This document shows positions 48,457-56,923 of a DNA stretch of 64,000 nt, one piece after another (within the stretch, counting starts at the first letter, position 1; each line of letters opens with the position of its first letter). The translations under genes and the position numbers were made by a program. The notes beneath the pieces were generated by a model. The model was given only the letters and a program-made list of their open reading frames with translations. It searched no databases and was not told where the DNA came from. Source of the stretch: Planctomycetota bacterium (GTDB taxonomy: Bacteria; Planctomycetota; PLA2); the NCBI GenBank assembly GCA_021776785.1, contig JAJFFF010000012.1:186001-250000 (forward strand). Direction: 5' to 3'.

Positions 48457-49245
48457 CTAGAAGTACAGCGCCACCGTCAGGATGCAGTCCGCGACAATGA
48501 TCAAAATGATCGAGTAAACGACCGCGTTGGTCGTGGCCCGTCCGACGCCTTCCGCCCCGCCGCGCACCTGCAACCCTTGGCCGAGACCAACGAGGCCGAC
48601 GATGCATCCAAAGATCACGCTCTTGAGGCCGCCGACCCAGATGTCTTTCACCTTGAGCGGGTCGAGCATGCGGTCGTAAAAAAGCTGCGGCGAAATGTCG
48701 AGCAGACCGGTACAGATCAAGTAGCCGCCGTAGATGCCGAACAGGTTCCCGAACAACGTCAACACGGGCACCATGATCATGACCGCGAGCAAGCGGGGCA
48801 CGCACAGGAACCGCACGGGGTTGAGCGCGGATGCCTCCAACGCCATCAGCTCTTCGCCGACTTTCATCGTCCCGATTTCCGCGGCCAGGGACGCGCCAGC
48901 GTAGCCCGCCATAACGATGCCGGTCAGCAGAGGCGAGAGTTCGCGCCAAAAACCCACGCCCATGACGGCGCCGGTGTACTCGATCGGACCAAAGATTCTC
49001 AAGATATCGGCGACGGTGATCGCCAGCGTGACGCCGACGAAGAAGTTCACGAGAAACACGATCGGGACCGCGTTGACGCCGATACGAACGGCTTGCCGCG
49101 CAACCTCCGAGTAGCGCACCTTGAAGCCCTTCCACGGGGCGACAAGCAGCCAATAAAGAAAACCGCCGAACAGCCCAAACGCAAAGAGCACAAACCGATA
49201 GAGTTCGAGCCCGCTGCGACCGAGTGCGGCGAGGCGATCCGTCAT
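48457..49245 (-). CDS. MlaE-like ABC permease
   Basis: The membrane subunit of the Mla-type system. 262 residues, five or six hydrophobic helices, with the family's core FVGVTLAITVADILRIFG, REL-type GFWRELSPLLTGIVMAGYAG, AAEIGTMKVGEELMALEAS (the conserved coupling loop) and NPVRFLCVPRLLAVMIMVP. It sits 7 bp upstream of the ATPase. The upstream neighbour (133 bp away) is a STAS protein, which is the domain type of MlaB in other bacteria. Confidence 0.93.
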   Translation of the reverse strand: MTDRLAALGRSGLELYRFVLFAFGLFGGFLYWLLVAPWKGFKVRYSEVARQAVRIGVNAVPIVFLVNFFVGVTLAITVADILRIFGPIEYTGAVMGVGFWRELSPLLTGIVMAGYAGASLAAEIGTMKVGEELMALEASALNPVRFLCVPRLLAVMIMVPVLTLFGNLFGIYGGYLICTGLLDISPQLFYDRMLDPLKVKDIWVGGLKSVIFGCIVGLVGLGQGLQVRGGAEGVGRATTNAVVYSIILIIVADCILTVALYF

Positions 49246-49378
49246 CGCGACACCATCGCACCGACATCGCGCACCGCCACGCTTGCCCGCCTGGGCGTAT
49301 GGCCCACCCGGCCTCGCCCACGAAGCCTAAAGGCCCCGCAGAACGCGTCGATCACTCGATCGGCCCGCAGCATTGGAT

Positions 49379-49714
49379 TCAGTTCGCGAGCGCGGACTCG
49401 CGCGTCTCCTTGATCGTAAAAATGTGATCTAGGTTGGCGAGCTGGAACACGCCGAGCACGGTCTGTGTCAGCTCGCACAGCACGAGGTTGCCCGAGTACA
49501 CCTTCACTTTTTGTAGCCCCTCAATCAGGGTGGCTAGGCCCGACGAGTCGATAAACGAGACGCCCGCCAGATCGATCACGATCCGTGGCGCCTGCTTGTC
49601 GAGGGCCAGCTTGAGTTCGCCGCGCAACTCCGGCGAAGAGTAGATGTCCACGCTGCCCTCGACTCCGAGAACGACCGCGTCTCCGAATTCTTCGCGCTTT
49701 ACTTGCAACGCCAT
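49379..49714 (-). CDS. STAS-domain anti-sigma-factor antagonist (RsbV/SpoIIAA- or MlaB-like)
   Basis: A 111-residue single STAS domain: GDAVVLGVEGSVDIYSSPEL, then VIDLAGVSFIDSSGLATLIE, where the DSSG serines (57/58) are the phosphorylation position in SpoIIAA-type proteins. It follows an RsbW-like kinase gene after 2 bp, which suggests partner switching. However, it is also directly upstream of mlaE-F-D genes, and MlaB in other bacteria is a STAS protein. Either or both roles fit. Confidence 0.88.
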   Translation of the reverse strand: MALQVKREEFGDAVVLGVEGSVDIYSSPELRGELKLALDKQAPRIVIDLAGVSFIDSSGLATLIEGLQKVKVYSGNLVLCELTQTVLGVFQLANLDHIFTIKETRESALAN

Positions 49715-49716
49715 GC

Positions 49717-50187
49717 CTAACTCCCACCTGTCTGTGGATCGGCTGCGGGTACACGCTTTCTCAGCGTGAGCGTCGTCCCGCCAGCCGGGTTTTGTTCAAA
49801 ATTCACTTCATCCATCACTTTTTGCATGAGATGCACGCCGAGCCCGCCCGGTCGCACCTCCTCCAACTTGCGGCTCTTGATCTGACTCGGGTCGACAAAC
49901 GTTCCGTAGTCAACCAGCTCGATCGTGAGTTCGTTTTCCCCAAACAAGATCCACATGTCGATGGGATTGTCGCTGCAACCGCCGTAGCAGTGCCGGATGA
50001 CGTTGGCCGCCCCCTCCTGTACGGCGAGCACGATCTCCTCCCCGGCCGCCGAGTCGAATCCGACGAGGCTACACGACTCCCGCACCATGGTGCGTAGCGG
50101 GCCGAGGTAGGCGACGTCGGAAGCCAGGCGCACGAAGATCCCGTTACGCCGACCCGGATGCGGAGTCGGCAACGCAGAGCTACCCAC
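49717..50187 (-). CDS. RsbW-like serine-protein kinase (HATPase)
   Basis: A 156-residue GHKL-type kinase that would phosphorylate a STAS partner. N box EIVLAVQEGAANVIRHCYGG, a VDYGTFVDP stretch in place of the usual DxGxG, and the GGLGVHLMQKVMDEVNFE G2 box. I chose the GTG at 50187 (GAGGG ribosome-binding site 6 nt upstream, overlapping the preceding lipoprotein stop by 8 bp); a much longer reading would cross the lipoprotein's repeats in another frame. The second Gly of DxGxG is Phe, which could weaken ATP binding. Confidence 0.82.
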   Translation of the reverse strand: MGSSALPTPHPGRRNGIFVRLASDVAYLGPLRTMVRESCSLVGFDSAAGEEIVLAVQEGAANVIRHCYGGCSDNPIDMWILFGENELTIELVDYGTFVDPSQIKSRKLEEVRPGGLGVHLMQKVMDEVNFEQNPAGGTTLTLRKRVPAADPQTGGS

Positions 50188-50680
50188 CGCATCCCTCGCC
50201 ACCGCAACCTTCGCCACTGCAACCTTCGCCACCGCAACCGTCGCCACTGCAACCGTCCGCATGGCCCGCCGCATGGCCCGCCGCATGGCCCGCCACATTG
50301 GCGGAATCAGCGGCGGAATCAGCGGCGGGCGCGGCCTCGCCGCGTTCCCTTTGCTCCCACCACGTGCGCCAGCGCGCCACGATTGAGCTCCGCACCTCCT
50401 CGGGAAGGTAGGCGGCATAGCCGAAGTCGCGTCGCTCCGGCATCATGTCACGGATCGCTTCATGCGCGATCGCGCGAATGTGCGCCTCGCGGTCCATGAG
50501 CAGCGCAAACGCATCCGGGAGCTGCGAGGCATCTCGCGTCGACGCAAACTCCTGCACCGCTTTGGACCGCTTCACGTAGTCCGGGTGGGATAGATCCTCA
50601 GGATAGGAGTACTTCGTTTTGACGGTGAAGCACCCCGCGACCCCCAAGACCGCGATCAGGCAAAGATGAAATGCGCGCAT
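50180..50680 (-). CDS. Lipoprotein with Gly-Cys-repeat tail
   Basis: A 166-residue protein with a lipobox (LIAVLGVAGC). The start is taken at 50680 because it begins a clean signal peptide; longer readings overlap nothing of value. The middle is a helical HEAT-like pair (SKAVQEFASTRDASQLPDAF, EAHIRAIAHEAIRDMMPERR). The tail has Gly-His repeats (AGHAAGHAAGHA) followed by five GC-G/S-E/D units (GCSGDGCGGEGCSGEGCGGE...). The Cys/His-rich end could bind metal. Function unknown. Confidence 0.6.
   Translation of the reverse strand: MRAFHLCLIAVLGVAGCFTVKTKYSYPEDLSHPDYVKRSKAVQEFASTRDASQLPDAFALLMDREAHIRAIAHEAIRDMMPERRDFGYAAYLPEEVRSSIVARWRTWWEQRERGEAAPAADSAADSANVAGHAAGHAAGHADGCSGDGCGGEGCSGEGCGGEGCGG
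50199..50294 (-). repeat. 15-bp and 12-bp coding tandem repeats
   Basis: Four 15-bp units of the CCACYGCAACCKTCG type (50199-50258) encode the CGGEG-type repeats, and three perfect 12-bp units GCATGGCCCGCC (50259-50294) encode the AGHA repeats of the lipoprotein. Confidence 0.9.
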
Positions 50681-50764
50681 GCGACTGGGGGAATGATACG
50701 GCAAGCGGTCCCCGAAAGATCGGGTTTGAACCGACATCCGGCCCTGCCACCTCGCCCGTCGCGT

Positions 50765-51850
50765 CTACCCCGCGCGGCCTTGCTCGGGCCGGTTGGGTTT
50801 GGCATCCAACGGCGGGATCTTCCCCTCTTGGCCGTACCAGCGAGCGGTCTCCCCAAAGCCCTGGGCGAGGTCGATCTTGGGCACCCACCCGAGGTCTTGT
50901 CGCGCAGCGTCGGGGGACGCGAGCCACCAGCGCACTTTGAGCTCGCGCGCCTTGTGGCGCCCAAACACCTGCGCCTGGCGCGTGAGCGCCGCGACCTCGT
51001 CGGTCAACGCGCCTGCAAGATCCAACACCATGTCGGGAATGGGCAGGCGGCGCATCTTCTTGTGGAAGATCGTTTCCAGCGCGCGGGCGAGATCGGCGTA
51101 CCGGTATCCGCGCACCGCATCGGCTAAGAAATAAGTGCGCCCCGCGGCCGCCGGACTTTCCGCCGCCGCCAGCAGGCCCGCCGCCACGTCGCGGGCGTGC
51201 AGCAGATTGAAGCGCCGTCCGCGGCCGTCCAGGCCCGGCGCCCACCCGCGCGCCCCCAACTGGAAAAACGGCAAGATGGCTTCGTCGCGCGGGCCGTAGA
51301 TCGCGGGCGGCCGCACAATCGTCCACGGTACGCTCCGCAAATGACCCTTGAGCGCATGCTCCCCCCGCAGCTTACTCATGCCGTAGGCGCTGACCGGGGC
51401 GGGTGTCTGGGACTCCGAAATCGGATGTCCATCGAGACTCGGTCCGGCGGCGGCCTGGCTCGAGACCAAAACCAATCGACGGCGGGGAGATGTGGCGCCC
51501 GCCGCCGATTCCTCCAAAACGCGGGCCAAGCGCGCGGTGCCCGCCACATTTACCTCATCAAATCCGCGCGGGCTCAGAGCTGCAATCTTTCCCGCCACAT
51601 GAAATACGGTGTCCACTTCATGGGTCGCTTCCCTAAGCCCTTCATAAGAACGGAGATCGCCCCGCGCCACCTCGACAGCACGGCCCTCAAACACCGAAAC
51701 ATCGCGGCTGGGACGCAACAAACACCGCACACGCCACCCCTGCGCCAGCAATAAGTCGACTAAGTGACTTCCAAGAAATCCGTGGCCGCCGGTCACCAGA
51801 GCCAGGCGGCCCGAAGGGATCGAATGCGGGTCGGGTTGGGGCGCTTGCAT
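50765..51850 (-). CDS. NAD(P)-dependent epimerase/dehydratase, candidate ceramide reductase (CerR-like)
   Basis: A 361-residue extended SDR protein. Rossmann motif LALVTGGHGFLGSHLVDLLL, the catalytic YGMSKLRGEH (Tyr-x3-Lys), TIVRPPAIYGPRD, and the substrate-side C-terminus. By domain alone it could be one of many sugar or steroid-type epimerases. Its place, divergent from an alpha-oxoamine synthase and a bCerS-like acyltransferase gene, fits the reductase that acts on 3-ketoceramide or 3-ketosphinganine in the bacterial ceramide pathway described in Caulobacter (CerR). Confidence 0.78.
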   Translation of the reverse strand: MQAPQPDPHSIPSGRLALVTGGHGFLGSHLVDLLLAQGWRVRCLLRPSRDVSVFEGRAVEVARGDLRSYEGLREATHEVDTVFHVAGKIAALSPRGFDEVNVAGTARLARVLEESAAGATSPRRRLVLVSSQAAAGPSLDGHPISESQTPAPVSAYGMSKLRGEHALKGHLRSVPWTIVRPPAIYGPRDEAILPFFQLGARGWAPGLDGRGRRFNLLHARDVAAGLLAAAESPAAAGRTYFLADAVRGYRYADLARALETIFHKKMRRLPIPDMVLDLAGALTDEVAALTRQAQVFGRHKARELKVRWWLASPDAARQDLGWVPKIDLAQGFGETARWYGQEGKIPPLDAKPNRPEQGRAG

Positions 51851-51965
51851 GACCGTTCAATGAAACACCCCGTCTCGGGGCGCTGTCCGCTATTCTATGA
51901 AGGCTCCGGGGAAATGGGTGCGGGCAACCGACGCCCCTCTTGTAGGCCGGAGCCAAGGATTCACT

Positions 51966-53144
51966 GTGACGCTTTTTGACAAGTGCTCCAACTACCAGCG
52001 CGCCAACCAGGCGCGCGAAATCGGCAGGCTGCCGTACTTCACCCCGATTGCGGAGTCGCACGCGGGGACCGAAGTCACCGTCGATGATCAGCGCTTGGTA
52101 ATGGCGGGATCCAACAACTACCTGGGCCTGACCCACGACGCGCGCGTGATGGAGGCCAGCCGACAGGCGGCCGAAGAACACGGCACCGGCTGCTCGGGTT
52201 CGCGGCTGCTCAACGGAACGATGGAGTTGCACCTTCATCTCGAAGAAAGGCTCGCGCGCTTCTTGAATAAAGAGGCCGCGCTGGTTTTTAGCACCGGGTA
52301 CCAGACCAACCTCGGCATCTTGAGTGTCTTGGCCGGACGCGAAGACATCATCTTTTCGGACCGCGAGAACCACGCGTCAATTTTTGACGGGGCGCGGTTG
52401 AGCTTTGCCGCGACGCGCAAGTACCGGCATTCCGACATGGATGAGTTGGAGCGCCAGCTCGCCGATTCCGACCCCGCCCGCGGTAAGTTGATCGTGACCG
52501 ACGGTGTGTTCAGCATGATGGGCGATCTCGCCAATGTCCCGCGCATCGTGGAGCTCGCCCGCCAGTACGGCGCGCAGGTGCTCGTGGACGACGCGCACGG
52601 CATCGGTGTCCTGGGGCCCGGCGGAAGGGGCACCGTCGCGCACTTCGATCAGGATGTCGATTTGATCAGCGGCACGTTCTCGAAATCGTTAGCTAGTCTC
52701 GGCGGATTCGTCGCAGGGCCGGCCGAGGTCATCGAATACATCAAGTGCAACGGGCGCTCCATGATCTTTAGCGCCGCTTGCCCGCCGAGCAACACGGCAG
52801 CCGCGCTTAAGGCGCTTGAGATCTTGGAGACGGAGCCGGAACACGTGGAACGCGTCCGCCTCAACGTGGAGTACATGCGCCGCGGCTTCCGCGAACTGGG
52901 ATACGAGATCCCGGACGGCGAAAGCGCGATTGTCCCGCTGCACATTGGCAGCGACCACGACACGTTCGCTCGCTGGAACATGTTGTTTGATGCGGGCCTG
53001 TTCGTGAACTCGGTGGTCACGCCGGCCGTCCCGCCGGGCCAAGGCATGCTGCGCACGTCGTACATGGCGACGCACACGCGCGCGCAATTAGACCGGTGCT
53101 TAGACATCGTGCGCGCTGTTGACGAGAAACTGCTGGTCCTGTGA
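51966..53144 (+). CDS. spt: Alpha-oxoamine synthase, candidate serine palmitoyltransferase
   Basis: PLP enzyme that would condense an acyl-CoA/ACP with serine, the first step of sphingolipid synthesis. I use the GTG at 51966 (AAGGA ribosome-binding site) rather than an ATG at 51897. 392 residues. Motifs: NNYLGLTHDARVMEA, HGTGCSGSRLLNGTMELHLH (closer to bacterial SPT than to BioF/Kbl in my reading), stacking His in RENHASIFDG, VDDAHGIGVLGPGGRGTVAH and Schiff-base Lys 240 in SGTFSKSLASLGGF. Directly followed, with a 4-bp overlap, by a bCerS-like gene. Confidence 0.82.
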   Translation: MTLFDKCSNYQRANQAREIGRLPYFTPIAESHAGTEVTVDDQRLVMAGSNNYLGLTHDARVMEASRQAAEEHGTGCSGSRLLNGTMELHLHLEERLARFLNKEAALVFSTGYQTNLGILSVLAGREDIIFSDRENHASIFDGARLSFAATRKYRHSDMDELERQLADSDPARGKLIVTDGVFSMMGDLANVPRIVELARQYGAQVLVDDAHGIGVLGPGGRGTVAHFDQDVDLISGTFSKSLASLGGFVAGPAEVIEYIKCNGRSMIFSAACPPSNTAAALKALEILETEPEHVERVRLNVEYMRRGFRELGYEIPDGESAIVPLHIGSDHDTFARWNMLFDAGLFVNSVVTPAVPPGQGMLRTSYMATHTRAQLDRCLDIVRAVDEKLLVL

Positions 53145-54235
53145 CCGTCGCGGTTGCTCCCGAGCATGGGCGCGCGTTTGCATCCCTGGCGATGCAACTC
53201 CACGGCGAGCACCCCTCGTTTGTGCCGATGCTCGACGCGGCGTACAAACAACTGCACAGTCGCAAGAACCCGTTTTGGAAGCACGCCCGCGCCGAGCGGT
53301 TCGTCGCGCGCCAAGGCGGCAAGGTCGTCGGCCGCATCGCCGCCTGCGTCGATGACGACCTCCGCGCGGCGGCGCCCGGCTGCGGCGTCATCGGATTTTT
53401 CGACACCATCGACGACCAAGAAGTCGCGGACGCGCTTTTCGCCGCGGCCTACGCTTGGCTGCGCAACAACGGGTGTACCCGCGCGCGCGGGCCCCTGCAA
53501 TACTCGATTCACGACACAGGCGGCTTGCTCGTCGACGGCTTCGACACGCCCGCGGTCGTCGACACGACGTGGAACCCCGCGTACTACGGAACGCTGTGGG
53601 ATCGCGCCGGATGGAAGGGCGCCCAGGACATGCTGGCTGCGGCGGGCGCTCTCGAAACCGGCGGCCCGGCGCGCGGCAAACGATTCGCCGAGCGCGCGCG
53701 GCGCAAAGGGGCCAGCGTACGCCCGATCGACATCGCCCGCTTCGACGACGAAGTCGAAACGCTGCGTCGCGTGTACAACGCGGCTTGGGGCGACAACTGG
53801 GGGCACGTGCCGATTGCGCACGACGATTTTTTGTACAAGGCCCGCGATCTAAAGGCCGTCCACGATCCGGACTTGTTGCGGATCGCGGAGGTGGACGGCG
53901 AACCGGTGGGCATGTTTCTCGGGCTGCCCGACCTGAACGGAATCGTGAAGCGGTTCTCCGGCAAGTTGTTTCCGTGGGCGTGGTGGCATCTGCTCCGCGC
54001 CAAGAAAAAATGCCGACGCAACCGCGTCGTGGCGATGGGCGTGATTCCCGGATATCGCATGCGCGGGATCGAAGCGCTCCTGATGCATGACGCGTACACG
54101 GCGTTTGGCGACCGTTACCAGTGGTCCGAAGCGTCTTGGGTCTTGGCCGACAACGCCCCCATGCTCAACGGCTTGGCGATGTATCAGCTCTTTCCGTACA
54201 AGCGGTGGCGGATCTACGAGCGAGAACTTTCGTAG
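53141..54235 (+). CDS. GNAT-fold N-acyltransferase, candidate bacterial ceramide synthase (bCerS-like)
   Basis: A 364-residue GNAT-family protein. Typical segments: NPFWKHARAERFVARQGGKVVGRIAAC, GVIGFFDTIDDQEVADALFAAAYAWL, GCTRARGPLQYSIHDTGGLLVDGFDTPAVV, NPAYYGTLWDRAGW, RVYNAAWGDNWGHVPIAHDD and AMGVIPGYRMRGIEALLMHD. These match, as I remember them, the large GNAT-like family to which Caulobacter bCerS belongs. GTG start overlaps spt (GTGA), so the two are coupled. It would N-acylate 3-ketosphinganine or its reduced form. Confidence 0.82.
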   Translation: MTVAVAPEHGRAFASLAMQLHGEHPSFVPMLDAAYKQLHSRKNPFWKHARAERFVARQGGKVVGRIAACVDDDLRAAAPGCGVIGFFDTIDDQEVADALFAAAYAWLRNNGCTRARGPLQYSIHDTGGLLVDGFDTPAVVDTTWNPAYYGTLWDRAGWKGAQDMLAAAGALETGGPARGKRFAERARRKGASVRPIDIARFDDEVETLRRVYNAAWGDNWGHVPIAHDDFLYKARDLKAVHDPDLLRIAEVDGEPVGMFLGLPDLNGIVKRFSGKLFPWAWWHLLRAKKKCRRNRVVAMGVIPGYRMRGIEALLMHDAYTAFGDRYQWSEASWVLADNAPMLNGLAMYQLFPYKRWRIYERELS

Positions 54236-54280
54236 CCGCCGGCGCCGCAACCGCCAACACCGCCTACACTGGACCGTCGT

Positions 54281-54838
54281 ATGCGACCGATTCTGACGCT
54301 GAGCATCCTCGCCCTCTCGGTTTCCGCGGCGGAGGCCGACCGCTACTTCGAGGCCGGGTTGACCTACCTCAAACGCGGTCACTTCGGTCCCGCGCGCGCC
54401 GCCTTCGCGGAGAGCTTGTTGCGCGCACCCGGCGAACCCGTCACGACCGCGCTGATCGCTGTCGCTGCGGCGGCCGAGGGATACGGCGAGAGTGACATCG
54501 CGGCGCTGGTGCGCGCGGCCTATCGTCGCTTGCCTCGCGATCAAGCGTTTGGATTCGATCTTGGAAAGCTTCTGCCGTCCAAGACGTTGGCGCACCTCAA
54601 AAAAGACTTCGCGGCTTCGAGTTCTTGGGGTGCGCGGCAAGTGCTTGCGTTCTTGGAAACGCACGACGCGGACCCGCAGCGATCCGACACGCTGGCGAAG
54701 CTCGCCCAAGAAAAAGCCACCGACCAAACGGTGCGCGCGATGGGGCAGGAACAGGCCGTGCGCCAAAAAGCCCGCGAACGGGCCGCCGCGAAAACCGCGC
54801 GGACCAAGCGCGCGGCCCCTTCCGGCGTTCGTCCCTAA
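54281..54838 (+). CDS. Secreted TPR-like protein
   Basis: A 185-residue protein with a short signal peptide (MRPILTLSILALSVSAAEA). It begins the mature part with a TPR-like helix pair (ADRYFEAGLTYLKRGHFGPARAAFAESLLRAP) and then helices with regular spacing (YGESDIAALVRAAYRRLP, DTLAKLAQEKATDQTVRAMG). The end is a Lys/Arg/Ala-rich tail (AKTARTKRAAPSGVRP). Probably a periplasmic contact protein. It follows the ceramide genes by 45 bp but shows no link to them. Confidence 0.6.
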   Translation: MRPILTLSILALSVSAAEADRYFEAGLTYLKRGHFGPARAAFAESLLRAPGEPVTTALIAVAAAAEGYGESDIAALVRAAYRRLPRDQAFGFDLGKLLPSKTLAHLKKDFAASSSWGARQVLAFLETHDADPQRSDTLAKLAQEKATDQTVRAMGQEQAVRQKARERAAAKTARTKRAAPSGVRP

Positions 54839-54909
54839 GCGAGCCGGGACCGGCCCGAAAACCGTTGGGCTCGGCGACGGGGCCTAATCCGGGTCCAGCT
54901 GGGGCCCGG

Positions 54910-56052
54910 CTATTCAGGCATCAGCTTGGGCTGGACCTTTTTCCACCACTCGACCCATTGCTTCTCGACCTTTTTGCGTTGGTTGCGAGACATGGTGGGA
55001 TCGAAGTTGAACGAGACCGGTTCGCCGTAGATCGCCTTCGTGATCTCGCCGAGCGCGCGCTCGCACATGTAGCCGACGTACTCATGCTTGCCTCCGATCT
55101 GCGCGATCAACGTCGGGATCGCCCGGATCGACGCCTTGCCGTGGAGCCCGATCGACCACGCGGCGGCGCGGCGCACAAGATCATGCGGGTCTTTTTCGAG
55201 CGCCTCGATCAGTGCGTCGAGGGACGCCTTGTAACGCAGGTCGCCCAGTTGGACCGCGGCGTTGTAGCGCGTCTGCTCGGTGGCGCGGCGATCCTTAAGC
55301 TTTGCGATGTAGTCGCTCATCAACCGCTCTTCTTCGAGCTGCTGGTCGGACTTTCCCGGAGACTTCTTCGGCTCGGAATCTTTCTTAACGGTCTCGGTGC
55401 CGTTGGTGGTGGGCGGCGCCGCTTTCGGAGCGTTGCGCATCAATTCCGCGAGCTTGCGAATCTCACGCAGCGCCTCGTCGGCCGTTCCTTTGAGAACGCC
55501 GGTGCGGTCGCCGATATCGACAATCGCCTCGGCGAGAGCGTCATCTTTGGCGCGCAGGCCGGTCGCCACGTCGGTGACGGACTTGCCGAGCGCCGTGACT
55601 TTTTTGTCGAGATCAGCTTGCCGCTTTTGTTGTTGTTGGTCGTTGGCCCGTAGGTCATTGAGCCCGTCGTGCATGCCGGACTCGGTTCTTCCTACCTTGG
55701 TCGCAAGAGCCGCGACATCGGAGGCGCGGGCTGTGTCTTGCAGATCCACGACCACGGGTTTGCGCGACAGCTCGCGCGCGAGGAGAAACGTCGTCGCGCC
55801 CACCACGTATAGAAGCGCTAAGAGCATCAAAACGCGACCGCCGCCTCCGTTGCGCGCCGGCTCCGTCGACGGGGTCTGGGCCATGCGCTGCCCGAAGTCG
55901 ATCGGACAGCTTTCGGGATGGAGGCGCCAGGCACACGCGTCCGGCTCGCAGGTCGCGCGCCCCGAGTCCACAGCGGCCTGCGGGACCGAGACCCCGCACG
56001 CTTGGCAAAAGTGAAGTTCAATGTTGTCGCTTGAAGACTTCGCGCTGCTCAT
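54910..56052 (-). CDS. Zinc-finger membrane protein with coiled coil and HEAT repeats
   Basis: A 380-residue protein. The ATG at 56052 has a GGAG 6 nt upstream. The N-terminus carries five cysteines (16, 19, 35, 40, 49: CQACG...CEPDAC...ESC), probably a zinc site. One membrane helix follows (about 74-92), then a long coiled coil (ALATKVGRTESGMHDGLNDL, QQQQKRQADLDKKVTALGKS), a Lys/Ser-rich linker and a C-terminal HEAT-like block (YKASLDALIEALEKDPHDLV, HGKASIRAIPTLIAQIGGKH). Architecture: cytoplasmic metal site, membrane helix, external coiled coil and HEAT. Function unknown; same general plan as the 23141 and 57487 proteins. Confidence 0.65.
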   Translation of the reverse strand: MSSAKSSSDNIELHFCQACGVSVPQAAVDSGRATCEPDACAWRLHPESCPIDFGQRMAQTPSTEPARNGGGGRVLMLLALLYVVGATTFLLARELSRKPVVVDLQDTARASDVAALATKVGRTESGMHDGLNDLRANDQQQQKRQADLDKKVTALGKSVTDVATGLRAKDDALAEAIVDIGDRTGVLKGTADEALREIRKLAELMRNAPKAAPPTTNGTETVKKDSEPKKSPGKSDQQLEEERLMSDYIAKLKDRRATEQTRYNAAVQLGDLRYKASLDALIEALEKDPHDLVRRAAAWSIGLHGKASIRAIPTLIAQIGGKHEYVGYMCERALGEITKAIYGEPVSFNFDPTMSRNQRKKVEKQWVEWWKKVQPKLMPE

Positions 56053-56245
56053 ATCACTCCATAGTAACGCGCCTAAACGCGAAGAATCATGGCGGAAGGT
56101 GATTCGAGACGCCAAAAACGCCGGAAAACGCGCTGTTTAGCGACCCATCCAGCGCCCGTCGATCCCCAGAAATGACGGCCCAAGCAGCACCGGACGAGCA
56201 ACGCTGTTAGGCGATGGACCAGAACGCGGTCGGCGAGGGGCCGCC

Positions 56246-56644
56246 CTACTTGCCAGCCGGGATATAGATCTCGTAGCCGGGGAGGTTGGCTTGGACGGTT
56301 TCCAATCGCGCCTCGTCGCCCGCTTCGGTGTACGCCCGGTAGGCTTCGCGCCAGCGACCCGCCCGTTCGGCGGCGGCGCCGCACTCGACCCACTCTTCGC
56401 GCGTAATCTCGGCGTGGGCACGGCGTAGCGTCAACAGCATGGACGGGCGTCCCGCGCGCCTGGCGTGCTTGCGGAGCTTGTCGACCCCCGTCTCGTGATG
56501 GGCGAGGAGGTACACCTCCAACGCTTCGGTGAGTTGGTCTGCCTCCCGCAATTCATCGCCGAGGCGAATGCGGTCGGCGTCGGTGCTTTTTTCGCCGTAC
56601 TTGATCTCGCGGCGCGCGAGGAGGTCGGGGATCGGACGGGCCAT
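56246..56644 (-). CDS. Small TPR-like hypothetical protein
   Basis: A 132-residue soluble protein. Helix pairs of the TPR type (LTEALEVYLLAHHETGVDKL, WVECGAAAERAGRWREAYRAYTEAGDEARL) are followed by LPGYEIYIPAGK. There is no signal peptide. A regulatory or adaptor role is plausible; no further family is recognised. Confidence 0.6.
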   Translation of the reverse strand: MARPIPDLLARREIKYGEKSTDADRIRLGDELREADQLTEALEVYLLAHHETGVDKLRKHARRAGRPSMLLTLRRAHAEITREEWVECGAAAERAGRWREAYRAYTEAGDEARLETVQANLPGYEIYIPAGK

Positions 56645-56802
56645 GGCGAGCCACTATAAGCCCCCCCGCCACCGTCGCGCCGCTTTCGCTGCGGGGACGG
56701 GTTAAGGCGTCCCGGCGCAACGATTTAGGAGAAAATCGCAACTTTTCCGGCCCGAAAATGGCGTAAATGCCTGGAAAATAGGGGGTTGGCAAAAAAAACT
56801 CG

Positions 56803-56830
56803 TTGACGATCAACACCTGAGGTCTAGATT
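56803..56830 (+). promoter_or_regulatory. Sigma-70-type promoter of the HU gene
   Basis: TTGACG (56803-56808), a 16-bp spacer, then TAGATT (56825-56830), in an AT-rich stretch with an eight-A run upstream (UP-element-like). The start of transcription would be near 56837, leaving an 85-nt leader. Confidence 0.65.
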
Positions 56831-56923
56831 CGATGTCATAAGAGCCGATGGATAAAGGATATAGGACGTTTCGGCACGCTGGGCGATCAGCGACGACGGT
56901 CCGGGCGGCGAAAGGTTGATGAA

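Noticed and set aside
49717..50418. Longer version of the RsbW-like protein starting at 50418
   Set aside because: The extra N-terminus is an out-of-frame reading of the neighbouring lipoprotein's tandem repeats (MRRAMRRAMR, VAVAKVAVAK); the GTG at 50187 has a ribosome-binding site.
51966..53144. Biotin synthesis gene bioF or threonine pathway gene kbl
   Set aside because: The neighbours are a bCerS-like acyltransferase and an SDR rather than bio genes or threonine dehydrogenase, and the GTGCSGSRLLNGT segment is closer to bacterial serine palmitoyltransferase.
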